In this document: piece after piece, positions 18,168 through 27,283 of the stretch
How positions within the stretch are numbered: position 1 is the stretch's first letter
How the letters are laid out: the number at the start of each line of letters is the position of its first letter
NCBI GenBank assembly: GCA_025655595.1
Contig: JAHXIO010000002.1
Span: forward strand, 158,064-222,063
Length of the DNA stretch: 64,000 nt
Direction: 5' to 3'
DNA from: Candidatus Thiodiazotropha sp. (ex Monitilora ramsayi)
GTDB taxonomy: Bacteria > Pseudomonadota > Gammaproteobacteria > Chromatiales > Chromatiaceae
The notes under the pieces: generated by a model
Databases searched by the model: none
The model's input: only the letters and a program-made list of their open reading frames with translations
What the model was told of the DNA's origin: nothing
Translations under genes and position numbers: made by a program

Positions 18168-19928
18168 ATGATGCAAGACCTCTCACAACAGATCGCCCAA
18201 TCGATACTCACCGGTTTCGACAGGCACTTTTCCTTCTTCCAGGAGATCAGCAGCGCTGCGCGTCAGCGTTTCGAGCGAACGGACTGGGAGTCCGTGCGGG
18301 AGGCTTCCGCCAAGCGGATCAGCTTTTACGACCTGCGCGTTCAGGAGGCCATCGGCAAGGTCAGCTCCAACTTCGGTATCAAGGAGCTGGATGAAGGTCT
18401 CTGGCAAGAGGTGAAACAGGCCTATACCACGCTACTGCACAAGCACAGTCGTCCGGAACTGGCTGAAACATTCTATAACTCAGTCTTCTGTCGCCTCTTT
18501 GAGCGCAAGTATTTCGACAACGACAAGATTTTCCTCGAATCTCAGGTCAAACGGCACGAGCTGGCTGAACGATACCGCGTCTATATGTCATTTCAGGTGG
18601 CTGATGGAGGACTGAAGAACAGCTTTTGGGAAATCCTCTCCTCGTTCTATTTCAATCTGCCCTATGAGGACATTCAGCGCGATAGCCAGCGACTGGCAGA
18701 TGCGTTCATGGAACAGACCGGGCTTGAGACTATTCCCTCTGACCTCAGGTTTGATCTTCTCGAATCCCCCTTCTACCGCAACAAGGCCTCCTATCTGGTT
18801 GGGCGCATGGTCTATGGTGATGTAATTCGTCCGGTCATCATTCCCCTGATGAACAATGAGGCCGGCGCAATCTACGCGGATGCACTGCTGACGCAAAAAC
18901 GTAGGGTCGAGGCGGTCTTCAGCTTTGCCCGAGCCTATTTCATGGTCAAGACCCCGGTACCCACGGCAACGGTGGAGTTCTTACGCAGTATCATGCCGGA
19001 AAAGACTCTGGCCGATCTCTACATGAGCATCGGCTTCCACAAGCAGGCCAAAAATGAGTTCTATCGGGATCTTCTCAATCACCTGGAACAGAGCCAGGAT
19101 GAGTTCATCATCGCCCCGGGAACCCCCGGTCTGGTAATGCAGGTTTTCACCCTGCCATCGTTTCCATACGTCTTCAAAGTCATCAGGGATAAGTTCCCGC
19201 CCCAGAAAGAGGTCACCCACCAGTTGGTGAAACAACGCTACCTCCAGGTCAAGAAGCATGATCGTGTGGGCCGCATGGCGGATACATTGGAGTTTGTGGA
19301 TGTCGCCCTGCCGCTGGACCGCATCGATACCCACCTACTGGAGGAACTCAAGGCCACGGTGCCCTCCCAACTGGAGATCGAAGGCGACAAGGTGGTGATC
19401 AAGCACCTCTATATCGAACAGCGTATGACCCCGCTCAATCTCTATCTTGAGGAGACCAACGAAGAGGAGACCCGTTCAATCCTCTACGACTGGGGCAAAG
19501 CGGTGAAACAACTGATGGGGGTGAATATCTTTCCCGGAGATCTGCTGTTCAAAAACTTTGGTGTCAACAGCCAGGGCAAAGTCGTCTTTTATGACTATGA
19601 CGAGATCTGCTATTTGACTGAATGTAACTTCCGCAAGATCCCACCACCGCGTTATCCCGAAGATCTCTATCTCGATGAGCCTTGGTACAGCGTAAACCCC
19701 AATGACATCTTCCCTGAAGAGTTCATTACATTTCTCAGCACTGATCCCAAAGTCCGTAAGATTCTCAAAGAGATCCATCCCGAACTATTCGACGCCACCT
19801 TCTGGCAGAGCAATCAACAGGACTTGGTCGAGGGAAAACAAGCTGACGTTTTTCCCTATTCCAGGACCCTGCGCTTTGAACGTCCGGGCGAACTTTCCGA
19901 CGCACTCCCGATGGCCTCCCTGGGTTAA
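18168..19928 (+). CDS. aceK: Isocitrate dehydrogenase kinase/phosphatase
   Basis: A 586-residue AceK homologue. AceK phosphorylates and inactivates isocitrate dehydrogenase and also dephosphorylates it, switching carbon between TCA cycle and glyoxylate shunt. Family length is about 575-600. Stretches such as EDIQRDSQRLADAFME, PGTPGLVMQVFTLPSFPYVFK and FKNFGVNSQGKVVFYDYDE (the kinase DYDE metal-binding region) are typical. The gene starts ATGATG; no clear ribosome site was seen. It is divergent from aceA instead of lying downstream of it as in E. coli. Confidence 0.95.
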   Translation: MMQDLSQQIAQSILTGFDRHFSFFQEISSAARQRFERTDWESVREASAKRISFYDLRVQEAIGKVSSNFGIKELDEGLWQEVKQAYTTLLHKHSRPELAETFYNSVFCRLFERKYFDNDKIFLESQVKRHELAERYRVYMSFQVADGGLKNSFWEILSSFYFNLPYEDIQRDSQRLADAFMEQTGLETIPSDLRFDLLESPFYRNKASYLVGRMVYGDVIRPVIIPLMNNEAGAIYADALLTQKRRVEAVFSFARAYFMVKTPVPTATVEFLRSIMPEKTLADLYMSIGFHKQAKNEFYRDLLNHLEQSQDEFIIAPGTPGLVMQVFTLPSFPYVFKVIRDKFPPQKEVTHQLVKQRYLQVKKHDRVGRMADTLEFVDVALPLDRIDTHLLEELKATVPSQLEIEGDKVVIKHLYIEQRMTPLNLYLEETNEEETRSILYDWGKAVKQLMGVNIFPGDLLFKNFGVNSQGKVVFYDYDEICYLTECNFRKIPPPRYPEDLYLDEPWYSVNPNDIFPEEFITFLSTDPKVRKILKEIHPELFDATFWQSNQQDLVEGKQADVFPYSRTLRFERPGELSDALPMASLG

Positions 19929-20182
19929 AAGCAGAATCCTCCCTTGAGCCTTTGAAAGATCAGGCTTAATTGTCGTGTGGGACCCGTCATTTAAGGGATC
20001 CTGATGAGAAATCTCCGTAAAAACCCTGCCAAACCCAAAGGGAAAATAGTATTGTTTTTTCCTGCCTGACTGCTTAACTATATTTACCACGAAAGATTAA
20101 GGAAGAATTAAGACTTACCCATGACTGTTATGGGCGAGTAGAGATTCCCGGTACTTTTCAAAACAAGAAAAGGACACGAAAA

Positions 20183-20434
20183 ATGGTAGGGGAAAAGAGA
20201 TTTGGAATGGGTCCCGTACCCGCATCTCCCGAGCACTATCTGAACGAGACGCAGGTCAACGGCATGACCATCCTGAGAAAATTCGGCTGGAAGCTGGTCT
20301 GCGTCAGGCGTGCTTCTGTCACAGAGATCACCACCGTATTCAGAAACAGTCACGATAATATGGTGGGGGTATTGGGTGAAGACGGCATTCTAAGAATCAG
20401 CAATGACTTGAAAGTCCGAAGTACACCGATCTAG
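20183..20434 (+). CDS. Small hypothetical protein
   Basis: An 83-residue basic protein preceded by an AGGA ribosome site. It has no signal peptide, membrane helix or cysteine cluster (one Cys only). The C-terminal half looks like short beta strands (VTEITTVFRNSHDNMVG, VGVLGEDGILRIS). I do not recognise it. It stands alone between aceK and the end of the convergent creC. Codon use resembles its neighbours, and the size plus the ribosome site make it a likely real gene. Confidence 0.6.
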   Translation: MVGEKRFGMGPVPASPEHYLNETQVNGMTILRKFGWKLVCVRRASVTEITTVFRNSHDNMVGVLGEDGILRISNDLKVRSTPI

Positions 20435-20505
20435 CCGGCATAACTCACACTGCTATCCCATCTCAAGATAGCCAGGGGATCAAATCTGTCTACCTGTTTA
20501 CGGCA

Positions 20506-21954
20506 TCAGACTACCCTTGGCAGCGGTTGAACCAGTGGTAGCATCAGCTCGGCCACTGAACCACCTTCCTCCAAATTCACCAAGGCAATCCGTCCCTCAT
20601 GCAGTTGCGTCACTTCGTGTACAAAACTGAGACCTAGGCCACTACTGCGGCCGCCGCTACCTGGCCTGGGGAGTGAGTAGAAACGCTCAAAAACCTTATC
20701 GAGTGCATAGTCGGGGATACCCGGGCCCTGATCACTGATACAACAGTGCCAATACTCATCACTCACATGCGTTTGCAGCCGGATTATGCCGTTTGGCGGA
20801 CTAAAATCGATAGCGTTGTCGATCAGATTACCGATAGCCTGTTGCAGCAGAAACCTTTCACCTTCTATCTGAGTCGTGCCACCCCACTCATATTCAAACT
20901 TGATCCCCTTCTGCTTTGCAGCCCACTGCCGCTCCTCACATATCCTATTCAGCATATCGGCCATATCGATCGACTCAAGGTGTTCCAGACCGCGCCGCTT
21001 CTCCAATCCCGCCAGGCTTAAAAGCTGTTCGACCACCTGGTGCAGGCGCCGGGCCTCGCTTCGGATATTGCCGATGAAACGCTGGCGATCTTTCAGTGGC
21101 ATCTCCTCGCCGAGCAGTTCTGCGGTGCCCTGGATCAACGCCAACGGGCTCTTCAACTCATGCGTGAGGCTGTGGAGGTAGTTCTCCACGTAGTCCTTCC
21201 CTTCCAACTCGCTACGCATCGCCTCCATCGCCTCAGCCAGTTGGGTCAGCTCCTTTTCATGCAGGTTCGGCACTTGCACCCGTTTGCCATCCCTCACCGC
21301 ACGCGCATAACCGGTCAGCTTGCGAATCGAGACGGTCAGCCAGTAACTGACCAGCAGCCCGAGCGCAAGCGCACCGAGCAGGACCAATCCCCCCTTCTCC
21401 TCCATATTGCTGATGGCACGCTCGATGAAAGGCTGTACCGTGACGCTGGGCTTGCCCACGGTGACCACACCGATGATTCGTCCCGCCTGTGTGATCGGCG
21501 CCGCCACATACATGACGCTGCTGTATTCATCTTCCGGATCCTCTCTGGTGGTTCGCGCACCATATTCTCCACGCAGGGTTTTATAGACATCGTTCCAACG
21601 GGAGTAGTCGCTACCCAGGTCGCGTCCACGGGAGTCATAACGGACGATACCCTTGGCATCGGTGATATAGACGATCAGATTCGGGTCGCGCTTTTTCAGA
21701 AACCAGATGCGCGCATCGAACCGCCGGTGGGCAAACCGGCTCATGGCCTCGGCAAATGCCCCATCCGCCACATCCTCAGCAGCCATCTCGCTGACCACCA
21801 GTTCCGCCAGCAGGTTGGCCGTGTCGACCAACACCTCTTCAAGGGATTGGCGCATGCCGGGGACCAGCCCGGCGGTGAAGGTCCGCATCACGAACCAGAC
21901 GGCAAAGCCGATCAGCAGGAAATAGCCGAGAAAGATTCGGACACTAAGATTCAC
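20506..21954 (-). CDS. creC: CreC sensor histidine kinase
   Basis: A 482-residue membrane sensor kinase matching E. coli CreC along its length: FLGYFLLIGFAVWFVMRTF (TM1), a periplasmic domain with SRWNDVYKTLRGEYGART and SSVMYVAAPI, TM2 near residues 185-205, HAMP, phosphoacceptor His265 in LTHELKSPLA, N-box LIDNAIDFSPPNG, and the ATP lid DQGPGIPDYALDKVFERFYSLPRP. The start is taken as GTG at 21954, which overlaps creB by 11 bp and removes a 28-residue tail encoded inside creB. CreC responds to carbon source and, in several proteobacteria, to cell-wall stress. Confidence 0.92.
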   Translation of the reverse strand: MNLSVRIFLGYFLLIGFAVWFVMRTFTAGLVPGMRQSLEEVLVDTANLLAELVVSEMAAEDVADGAFAEAMSRFAHRRFDARIWFLKKRDPNLIVYITDAKGIVRYDSRGRDLGSDYSRWNDVYKTLRGEYGARTTREDPEDEYSSVMYVAAPITQAGRIIGVVTVGKPSVTVQPFIERAISNMEEKGGLVLLGALALGLLVSYWLTVSIRKLTGYARAVRDGKRVQVPNLHEKELTQLAEAMEAMRSELEGKDYVENYLHSLTHELKSPLALIQGTAELLGEEMPLKDRQRFIGNIRSEARRLHQVVEQLLSLAGLEKRRGLEHLESIDMADMLNRICEERQWAAKQKGIKFEYEWGGTTQIEGERFLLQQAIGNLIDNAIDFSPPNGIIRLQTHVSDEYWHCCISDQGPGIPDYALDKVFERFYSLPRPGSGGRSSGLGLSFVHEVTQLHEGRIALVNLEEGGSVAELMLPLVQPLPRVV

Positions 21955-22636
21955 AGACACTTCCGCTGATGCTGTAACCCATCCCCCGATGGGTCTTAAT
22001 CGGGTTCTCTTCCCCGCGAATCTGACGCAGCTTGGCACGAATGGTCTTGATGTGGGTGTCCACTACCCGATCGAGGCTCTCCTCCGGTTCGTTCCATGCC
22101 TGGTCCATAATTTGTGCTCGGGAGAAAATTCTCTCGGGCTGCTGCAACAATGTCTTCATGAGCTGGTACTCGTAGCGGGTCAGATCGAGCCATTGACCAT
22201 GATATTGGATTCGGCAACGGCCAAAATCGATCCTGAAGGTGCAGGGTTCAATAGCGCTTTGATCCTTTTGCGGCAGACTGCGTTTGAGAATCGCCTTTAC
22301 CCTGGCGGTCAGCTCGCGTGGGCTGAAGGGCTTGCCCATGTAATCATCCCCGCCGATCTCCAGCCCGACGATGCGGTCCACTTCATCGTTGCGGGCAGTC
22401 AGAAAGATAATGGGGATCGAGGAGAAGCGGCGGATCTCCTTACAGAATTCAAAACCGTTACCGTCGGGCAGGCCGATGTCGAGTATCAGCAGGGCTGTCT
22501 CGGGATGCTGTTGCAACCAATCGATACCCTCGCGCCCAAGCCGTTGCCACTCGCTATCAAAACCTTCACTTTTCAGCGCATACAGCACCATGTCGGCAAT
22601 CGCCGATTCGTCCTCAATCAACAGAATGGTCTGCAC
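21944..22636 (-). CDS. creB: CreB response regulator
   Basis: A 230-residue OmpR/PhoB-type regulator. The receiver domain has Asp53 in LLILDIGLPDG, the acidic pocket near IEDE and the conserved lysine in GKPFSPREL. The winged-helix domain follows, with YEYQLMKTLLQQPERIFSRAQIM. It precedes and overlaps creC on the minus strand. In E. coli CreB controls the cre regulon including creD, which here lies divergently 193 bp away, so the shared gap is the probable target site. Confidence 0.92.
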   Translation of the reverse strand: MQTILLIEDESAIADMVLYALKSEGFDSEWQRLGREGIDWLQQHPETALLILDIGLPDGNGFEFCKEIRRFSSIPIIFLTARNDEVDRIVGLEIGGDDYMGKPFSPRELTARVKAILKRSLPQKDQSAIEPCTFRIDFGRCRIQYHGQWLDLTRYEYQLMKTLLQQPERIFSRAQIMDQAWNEPEESLDRVVDTHIKTIRAKLRQIRGEENPIKTHRGMGYSISGSVCES

Positions 22637-22756
22637 TAAGCCTCCTTGGTATCAATCAAAAAAACCCCTACAAAAACCAGTCTACTCCAGCAGAGTGAGG
22701 GTCTCCATTCTCACATACCGGAAACGTTCAGCCTACCTGTGCGGCTTGTCTGTCTT

Positions 22757-22787
22757 GCACACATTGACCACATCATCCGCACACATT
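22757..22787. promoter_or_regulatory. Direct repeat GCACACATT, candidate CreB site
   Basis: GCACACATT occurs at 22757-22765 and 22779-22787, exactly 22 bases apart, or two DNA turns. It lies 43 bp before the creD start in the creB/creD divergent gap. Tandem half-sites at helical spacing are typical for OmpR-family regulators. The repeat does not equal the E. coli cre tag TTCAC-N6-TTCAC. Confidence 0.4.
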
Positions 22788-22829
22788 CCTTGAGTAGAGT
22801 GGTTACGTAACTTGTTATGGAGCGAAGTA

Positions 22830-24218
22830 ATGAAGCGCGTACTAAATAAAAAAATATGGGTCATCGGTCTACTGATGGCACTGCTGATGATTCCGCTGAC
22901 ACTGATCGACCAGGTCGTGTACGAACGCAGCAGCTTTCGTGATGAGGCGAAAGCAAGTATTGCTCAGAGCTGGACTGCAGAGCAGCAACTGGTCGGTCCC
23001 CTGCTGGTGATCCCCTATAAGGCGCATTACCAGCAAAAGGTATGGAACACGGATCAAAAGGGCTACCGCCTCGAAGACCGCTTTTATGAGAAAAAGCTCT
23101 ATCTGACCCCGGAGCAGTTGACCATCACCGGCGATGTCTCCACAGACAGTCGCAAGCGGGGTATCTATTCGGTCCCTGTCTATCAAAGCATGCTCAAGCT
23201 CAACGGCAGCTTCGACATGCGCCAACTGGCACAGTTCGAAAAGTCATCAGAACACCGCATCGAATGGCAACCCGGTTACCTCTCAGTAATGGTGAGTGAC
23301 GTTCGCGGGGTTAAAGAGCAGCCACTGCTGCACTGGCAGGGAGAGACGTTCGAATTCCTCTCCGACACCCAGGTGGACAACATGCGCAACGGCATGCGCG
23401 CTCCCCTTGGGAGTGTGGATGACATTGAGGGTTCGGCGGCATTCGATTTCTCACTACCGTTGCACGGAATGGAGTTGTTGCAATTCTCACCGGTGGGTAA
23501 GAACACAGCCGTCAAGCTTCACGCAGACTGGCCCGACCCCAGTTTCATCGGCCGTTACCTCCCCACCGAGAGAACCATCGATGAGAATGGCTTCACCGCC
23601 AGTTGGCAAATCTCCTCCTTCTCCAGCGGTATGCCACAACTCATCAGTGAGTGTCAGGCGGGTAACTGCAATGCATTGATCAACGATGTCTTTGGCGTAA
23701 GACTGTTCAACTCTGTCGACATCTATCAACTGAGCGAACGCTCTGTGAAATACGCCTTGCTCTTTATCGGTCTCACCTTTGTCTGTTTCTTTCTGTTCGA
23801 AGTCATGAAGGGATTGCGGCTGCACCCGATGCAATACTTGCTTGTGGGTCTCGGACTCAGCGTCTTCTATCTGTTGCTGATCTCTCTCTCCGAACATATG
23901 GCCTTTGCCATGGCCTACCTGACGGCGACCCTCGCCTCAACGCTGTTGATCGGCTACTACGTCAGTCATGTACTGGGGTCATTCAGGCTGGGCGGGGCGA
24001 TTACTCTGGGTCTGCTGCTGCTCTATGCCATGCTCTACGGCATTCTCCATTCGGAAGACAACGCGCTTCTCATGGGTTCACTGCTGATATTCGGCATTCT
24101 CAGTCTGGTCATGGTCGCAACACGTCGCATTGATTGGTATACCATTTCAGACAGTATGGCGAATAGTGCAAGCAACGGAGCTGAAACCGACCTGATCGCA
24201 TCATCAGATACGCCTTGA
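22830..24218 (+). CDS. creD: CreD inner-membrane protein
   Basis: A 462-residue CreD homologue. It has one N-terminal helix (VIGLLMALLMIPLTLI), a large periplasmic domain with the family motif DVRGVKEQP and RAPLGSVDDIEGSAAFDFSLPLHG, and five to six C-terminal helices (about residues 305-430). CreD is the main target of CreBC and affects envelope integrity and beta-lactam response in Aeromonas, Pseudomonas and Stenotrophomonas; its biochemical function is unknown. The ATG at 22830 has GGAG 8 bases upstream. Divergent arrangement from creBC is unusual, since enterobacteria have creABCD in one line. Confidence 0.9.
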   Translation: MKRVLNKKIWVIGLLMALLMIPLTLIDQVVYERSSFRDEAKASIAQSWTAEQQLVGPLLVIPYKAHYQQKVWNTDQKGYRLEDRFYEKKLYLTPEQLTITGDVSTDSRKRGIYSVPVYQSMLKLNGSFDMRQLAQFEKSSEHRIEWQPGYLSVMVSDVRGVKEQPLLHWQGETFEFLSDTQVDNMRNGMRAPLGSVDDIEGSAAFDFSLPLHGMELLQFSPVGKNTAVKLHADWPDPSFIGRYLPTERTIDENGFTASWQISSFSSGMPQLISECQAGNCNALINDVFGVRLFNSVDIYQLSERSVKYALLFIGLTFVCFFLFEVMKGLRLHPMQYLLVGLGLSVFYLLLISLSEHMAFAMAYLTATLASTLLIGYYVSHVLGSFRLGGAITLGLLLLYAMLYGILHSEDNALLMGSLLIFGILSLVMVATRRIDWYTISDSMANSASNGAETDLIASSDTP

Positions 24219-24715
24219 TCCAAAGCGATCCTCTGTCTTTGCAAGAAAAATAGTCTTGGTAGTGACGACCTGACCCACGCTCACACGCCCGAGTAAAAAA
24301 ACGCAGAGTCAGAGGATCGCCCTTTCACATGTACGACGGAAATCGACATATCGTCATTGGTAAAATTGTCGGATTTCTGACAATTTCATTCCTCCTCCCT
24401 TCGTTGAGAAAATTCTTCCAACACCGACTATGCTAACGAAAGCAAATCACTTCGCTTCTATGGAAGAAATCAGGACCCGAACCCCGTCTCTATTTACGGG
24501 TATTCCCTGATAGTTGCTGCTTGTGATACAGATCTATAAAACGCTGAATAACATACTTTGACATCCGGGATCGGCCAGTCAGCTGACATGCAGCAATTGA
24601 CAAGTGTCACGATCAGTGGCGTCATTGAGCGGTAACAAAAATATGTTCTGATGAGAAGCGACCGGACGTAGCTTCTCGTTCGGTTCACCGATAACAAAAT
24701 CAGGTTGATAAATGG
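24219..24715. promoter_or_regulatory. Long leader upstream of the MBX-like operon
   Basis: 497 bp with no supported gene. It holds a perfect 11-bp inverted repeat (GCGATCCTCTG at 24225-24235 and CAGAGGATCGC at 24310-24320) and, further on, an AAATTGTC/GACAATTT hairpin around 24363-24386. The promoter of the twelve-gene operon that follows must lie here, but I could not fix it. Confidence 0.45.
24225..24320. repeat. Perfect 11-bp inverted repeat with 74-base loop
   Basis: GCGATCCTCTG and its exact complement CAGAGGATCGC enclose about 74 bases just after creD. It could be a terminator-like fold for creD transcripts, the ends of a small inserted element, or a structured RNA. No T-run follows. 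Confidence 0.5.
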
Positions 24716-25243
24716 ATGAACACCCCAATCCGTGAAACGTCAGACGGTACACTCGCACACGGAGTCTTCCTCTTTCTTCTGTTGCTGACGCTCTGGTTAC
24801 TGCTTGCAGGCAGCCTCGATCCCGCTGAGCTGGTCGCCGGTGCAACGGTATCGCTGGTAGTGACCATGATCAGTCGCCCGCACCTCGCCATCTTCACCGG
24901 ACTGAAATTGACACCGGCCGCAATCCCTCCTTTCCTCTCCTATCTTGGACTCTTCATGGTCGAGTTGGTCCGTGCCAACCTGGATATGGCAAGAAGAGTG
25001 CTGACTCCCTCGCTACCCCTGCAACCGGCACTGGTCGAGGTGAAGACAGAATTACAGTCGCCCCTGGGACGACTGATTCTGGCCAACAGCATCACCCTGA
25101 CACCGGGCACACTGACCGTGGATGTGCAGGAGGATCGTTTGCTGATCCATTGGGTGGAAGTCCCGCCGGACCTCGATAGCGAGAAAATCGCCCAGGCAAT
25201 CACTCAAAAGTTTGAACGGCATCTGAAAGGCTTCGTGAAATGA
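24716..25243 (+). CDS. mrpE: MrpE/MbxA-like subunit
   Basis: A 175-residue MrpE-family protein: three hydrophobic segments (about 16-36, 40-60 and 72-92), then a soluble tail with the family motif LILANSITLTPGTLTVDV. MrpE is a small essential subunit of Mrp Na+/H+ antiporters and of the related MBH/MBX/MBS complexes. It is the first gene of a run in which nearly every junction is a 4-bp ATGA overlap, which argues for one translationally coupled operon. Confidence 0.9.
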   Translation: MNTPIRETSDGTLAHGVFLFLLLLTLWLLLAGSLDPAELVAGATVSLVVTMISRPHLAIFTGLKLTPAAIPPFLSYLGLFMVELVRANLDMARRVLTPSLPLQPALVEVKTELQSPLGRLILANSITLTPGTLTVDVQEDRLLIHWVEVPPDLDSEKIAQAITQKFERHLKGFVK

Positions 25244-25506
25244 CCCTGACGCTTCTGGAGATCATCGCTCTGGCGATGCTGGGTATTGCCGTACTGTTGA
25301 GTCTGTTCAGGCTAATTCTCGGCCCTGCCGCGCCCGACAGGGTGGTGGCGGCCGATACGCTCTCGGTGATTACCACTTCCGGGCTGGTTGTCCTGGCAGC
25401 GTTTCTGGGCAGTCCGCTCTATCTCGATGTGGCACTGATCTACGGCACGCTGGCCTTTGTCGGCGTGGTGGCCATCGCCCGTGCCATTGAGGGTAACGGA
25501 TCATGA
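25240..25506 (+). CDS. mrpF: MrpF/MbxB-like subunit
   Basis: An 88-residue three-helix protein of the MrpF family. The signature RLILGPAAPDRVVAADTLSV lies between helix 1 and helix 2, with the conserved Asp near residue 32 and a second acidic site in YLDVALIYG. It overlaps mrpE and mrpG by 4 bp each. In MBX/MBS complexes this subunit is part of the Na+-translocating module at the membrane. Confidence 0.9.
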   Translation: MTLTLLEIIALAMLGIAVLLSLFRLILGPAAPDRVVAADTLSVITTSGLVVLAAFLGSPLYLDVALIYGTLAFVGVVAIARAIEGNGS

Positions 25507-25820
25507 GACTGCTCGCCGATCTTTTTCTATTGGTGGGAGCCGCATTCACACTGCTCGGCGCGCTGGGACTAGTACGCATGCCGGATGTCTACAATCGGAT
25601 ACAGGCCGGCACCAAGGCGGTTACGCTGGGGGCACTCTCTCTCATCCTGGGAATCGGTCTCCTCTACCCGCAATGGTGGTCGAAACTGCTTGTCATCTCA
25701 CTGCTGATTCTGGTCACGAATCCCCTGGGCTCTTCCACCATTGCAAGGGCCCTGCTGATGGCGGGGGTTGCTCCCTGGAAAAAAGCCGAAGCCAAGACCC
25801 CGCAGGAGTCTGAGACATGA
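25503..25820 (+). CDS. mrpG: MrpG/MbxC-like subunit
   Basis: A 105-residue three-helix MrpG-family protein. The typical stretch GALGLVRMPDVYNRIQAGTKAVTLGA (residues 20-45) is present, and the third helix ends in TNPLGSSTIARA as in MrpG. It has 4-bp overlaps on both sides. Part of the sodium/proton antiporter module of the complex. Confidence 0.9.
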   Translation: MRLLADLFLLVGAAFTLLGALGLVRMPDVYNRIQAGTKAVTLGALSLILGIGLLYPQWWSKLLVISLLILVTNPLGSSTIARALLMAGVAPWKKAEAKTPQESET

Positions 25821-26128
25821 CCGAGATCGAACTCTGGATCGCCGCCCTGTTGTCGCTGACGGTATTGAGTGCTGCCGTTTTAGTGCTGCTGGTGAAAAAC
25901 CATATCGCCGCTGTTGCCGCCGCCTCGGTTGTCTCATTGGGCCTGGCCCTGCTTTTCGTCTTGATGAGGGCACCGGATGTAGCCATGACCGAAGCGGCTA
26001 TCGGTGCCGGACTGAGCAGTCTGATCCTGGCACTCGCCCTGCGCCGTTTGGGTCTCTGGCAGATAGACGGCGTGAAGTCCCGCCAAAACCTCATCAAAGC
26101 CATCAACGGAGTCGAGCGAGATGCGTAA
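25817..26128 (+). CDS. DUF4040 subunit (MrpA C-terminal part, MbxD-like)
   Basis: A 103-residue, three-helix protein corresponding to the DUF4040 part of MrpA, which exists as a separate subunit in MBH/MBX/MBS complexes. The motif MRAPDVAMTEAAIGAGLSS (residues 50-68) carries the conserved acidic residues of this family. It overlaps the next gene by 8 bp. That this part is split off from the large MrpA-type subunit is characteristic of the MBH/MBX organisation. Confidence 0.85.
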   Translation: MTEIELWIAALLSLTVLSAAVLVLLVKNHIAAVAAASVVSLGLALLFVLMRAPDVAMTEAAIGAGLSSLILALALRRLGLWQIDGVKSRQNLIKAINGVERDA

Positions 26129-26807
26129 CCTCACCGGCCTGCTTTTTGCCGGCGGTCTCGGCTTTATGCTGCTTTCGATCGCCAGCGGTCTCGATTTCGG
26201 TGCTCCCCCCATGTTGGTGGGTGAAGCCATACAATCCGTGGCTCCTCAAGAGACAGGTGCGACTAACATTGTCACCTCTGTGGTCCTGGGCTACCGGGGA
26301 ATCGATACCCTGGGTGAGCTTTCCATCCTCTTCGCGGCAGCTGCCGCAGCCGGATTGGTCCTTGGCCGCCGGCATACCACGGCTGGCACCCTCACCGAAG
26401 GAGGATTCGTTTTAAGATATGGCGGCGCCATGCTCTTCCCGCTGCTGATGACCATCGGTTTCTACATCATTTTCCATGGCCACCTGACACCAGGGGGCGG
26501 TTTCCAAGGGGGGGTGATTCTCGCGGCAGCCTTCTTTCTTCCCTTGCTGGCCAGACCAGGCGCCAGACTGCACCACGGCATGCTGAGCATGATCGAGGGC
26601 TTTGCCGGATCGAGCTTTATCCTCATCGGGTTAGTCGCCCTGGCCGAGGGCGAAGCCTTTCTCCAGCCCATGCTGATCCAGGACACGCTGGGACAACTGG
26701 TCTCCGCCGGTACCCTGCCGCTGCTCTATCTGGCGGTGGGTCTCAAAGTGGGTGCGGAATTGGCCGGGCTCCTCTCCCATCTTGCGCAGACGGAGTCGGA
26801 AGCATGA
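26121..26807 (+). CDS. MbxE-MrpB fusion subunit
   Basis: A 228-residue membrane protein in two parts. Residues 1-90 match the small MbhE/MbxE-like segment (extreme C-terminal part of MrpA), with TNIVTSVVLGYRGIDTLGELSILF. Residues 90-228 are MrpB-like, with LLMTIGFYIIFHGHLTPGGGFQGGVILAAAF and a final helix pair. In many MBH-type clusters these are two genes; fused versions are known from Mrp antiporters. It is flanked by 8-bp and 4-bp overlaps. Confidence 0.85.
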   Translation: MRNLTGLLFAGGLGFMLLSIASGLDFGAPPMLVGEAIQSVAPQETGATNIVTSVVLGYRGIDTLGELSILFAAAAAAGLVLGRRHTTAGTLTEGGFVLRYGGAMLFPLLMTIGFYIIFHGHLTPGGGFQGGVILAAAFFLPLLARPGARLHHGMLSMIEGFAGSSFILIGLVALAEGEAFLQPMLIQDTLGQLVSAGTLPLLYLAVGLKVGAELAGLLSHLAQTESEA

Positions 26808-27283
26808 CCCCCACCATCGATCTGGAGCTGATCCTCTATATCACTGCCTTGGGGCTGATCAGTATCGGCCTTGCGGGTGTGGTGCTGTCACAGCATCTCT
26901 TCCGCATGGTACTGGCCCTGGTGATTGCCGAAGCCGGCGCCAATCTCATGCTGGTACTTGCCGGTTACCGTTGGGACGCCGTCGCACCCATTCTCACTTC
27001 CCTCGGTGAACACCCTCAGATGGTCGACCCCGTACCACAGGCCATGGTTCTGACCGCCATTGTCATCGGTGTCGGTATTCAGGCCCTTGCGGTCAGTATC
27101 CTGATACGCATCCGCCAGCGCTTCGGTACCCTGGATCGCCACGAGGTGGCGGCACACATGGACGCAGAGATTGCCCAGATCGCCGGCACCTCAAGGGACA
27201 TGAGCCAGGAGTCGCCGCTGGGTGAGCGCCCCCTGCCGCCGCTGCCGGGTACCCCGGCCGCATCCCGGGAGGGACGCTCATGA
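26804..27283 (+). CDS. mrpC: MrpC/NuoK-like subunit
   Basis: A 159-residue protein with three helices in its first 105 residues (YITALGLISIGLAGVVLS, FRMVLALVIAEAGANLMLVL, VPQAMVLTAIVIGVGIQALA) and a hydrophilic C-terminal tail of about 50 residues. The core matches MrpC/NuoK, including the Glu in the second helix that lies on the ion path in NuoK. The tail is longer than in typical MrpC. It overlaps both neighbours by 4 bp. Confidence 0.88.
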   Translation: MTPTIDLELILYITALGLISIGLAGVVLSQHLFRMVLALVIAEAGANLMLVLAGYRWDAVAPILTSLGEHPQMVDPVPQAMVLTAIVIGVGIQALAVSILIRIRQRFGTLDRHEVAAHMDAEIAQIAGTSRDMSQESPLGERPLPPLPGTPAASREGRS

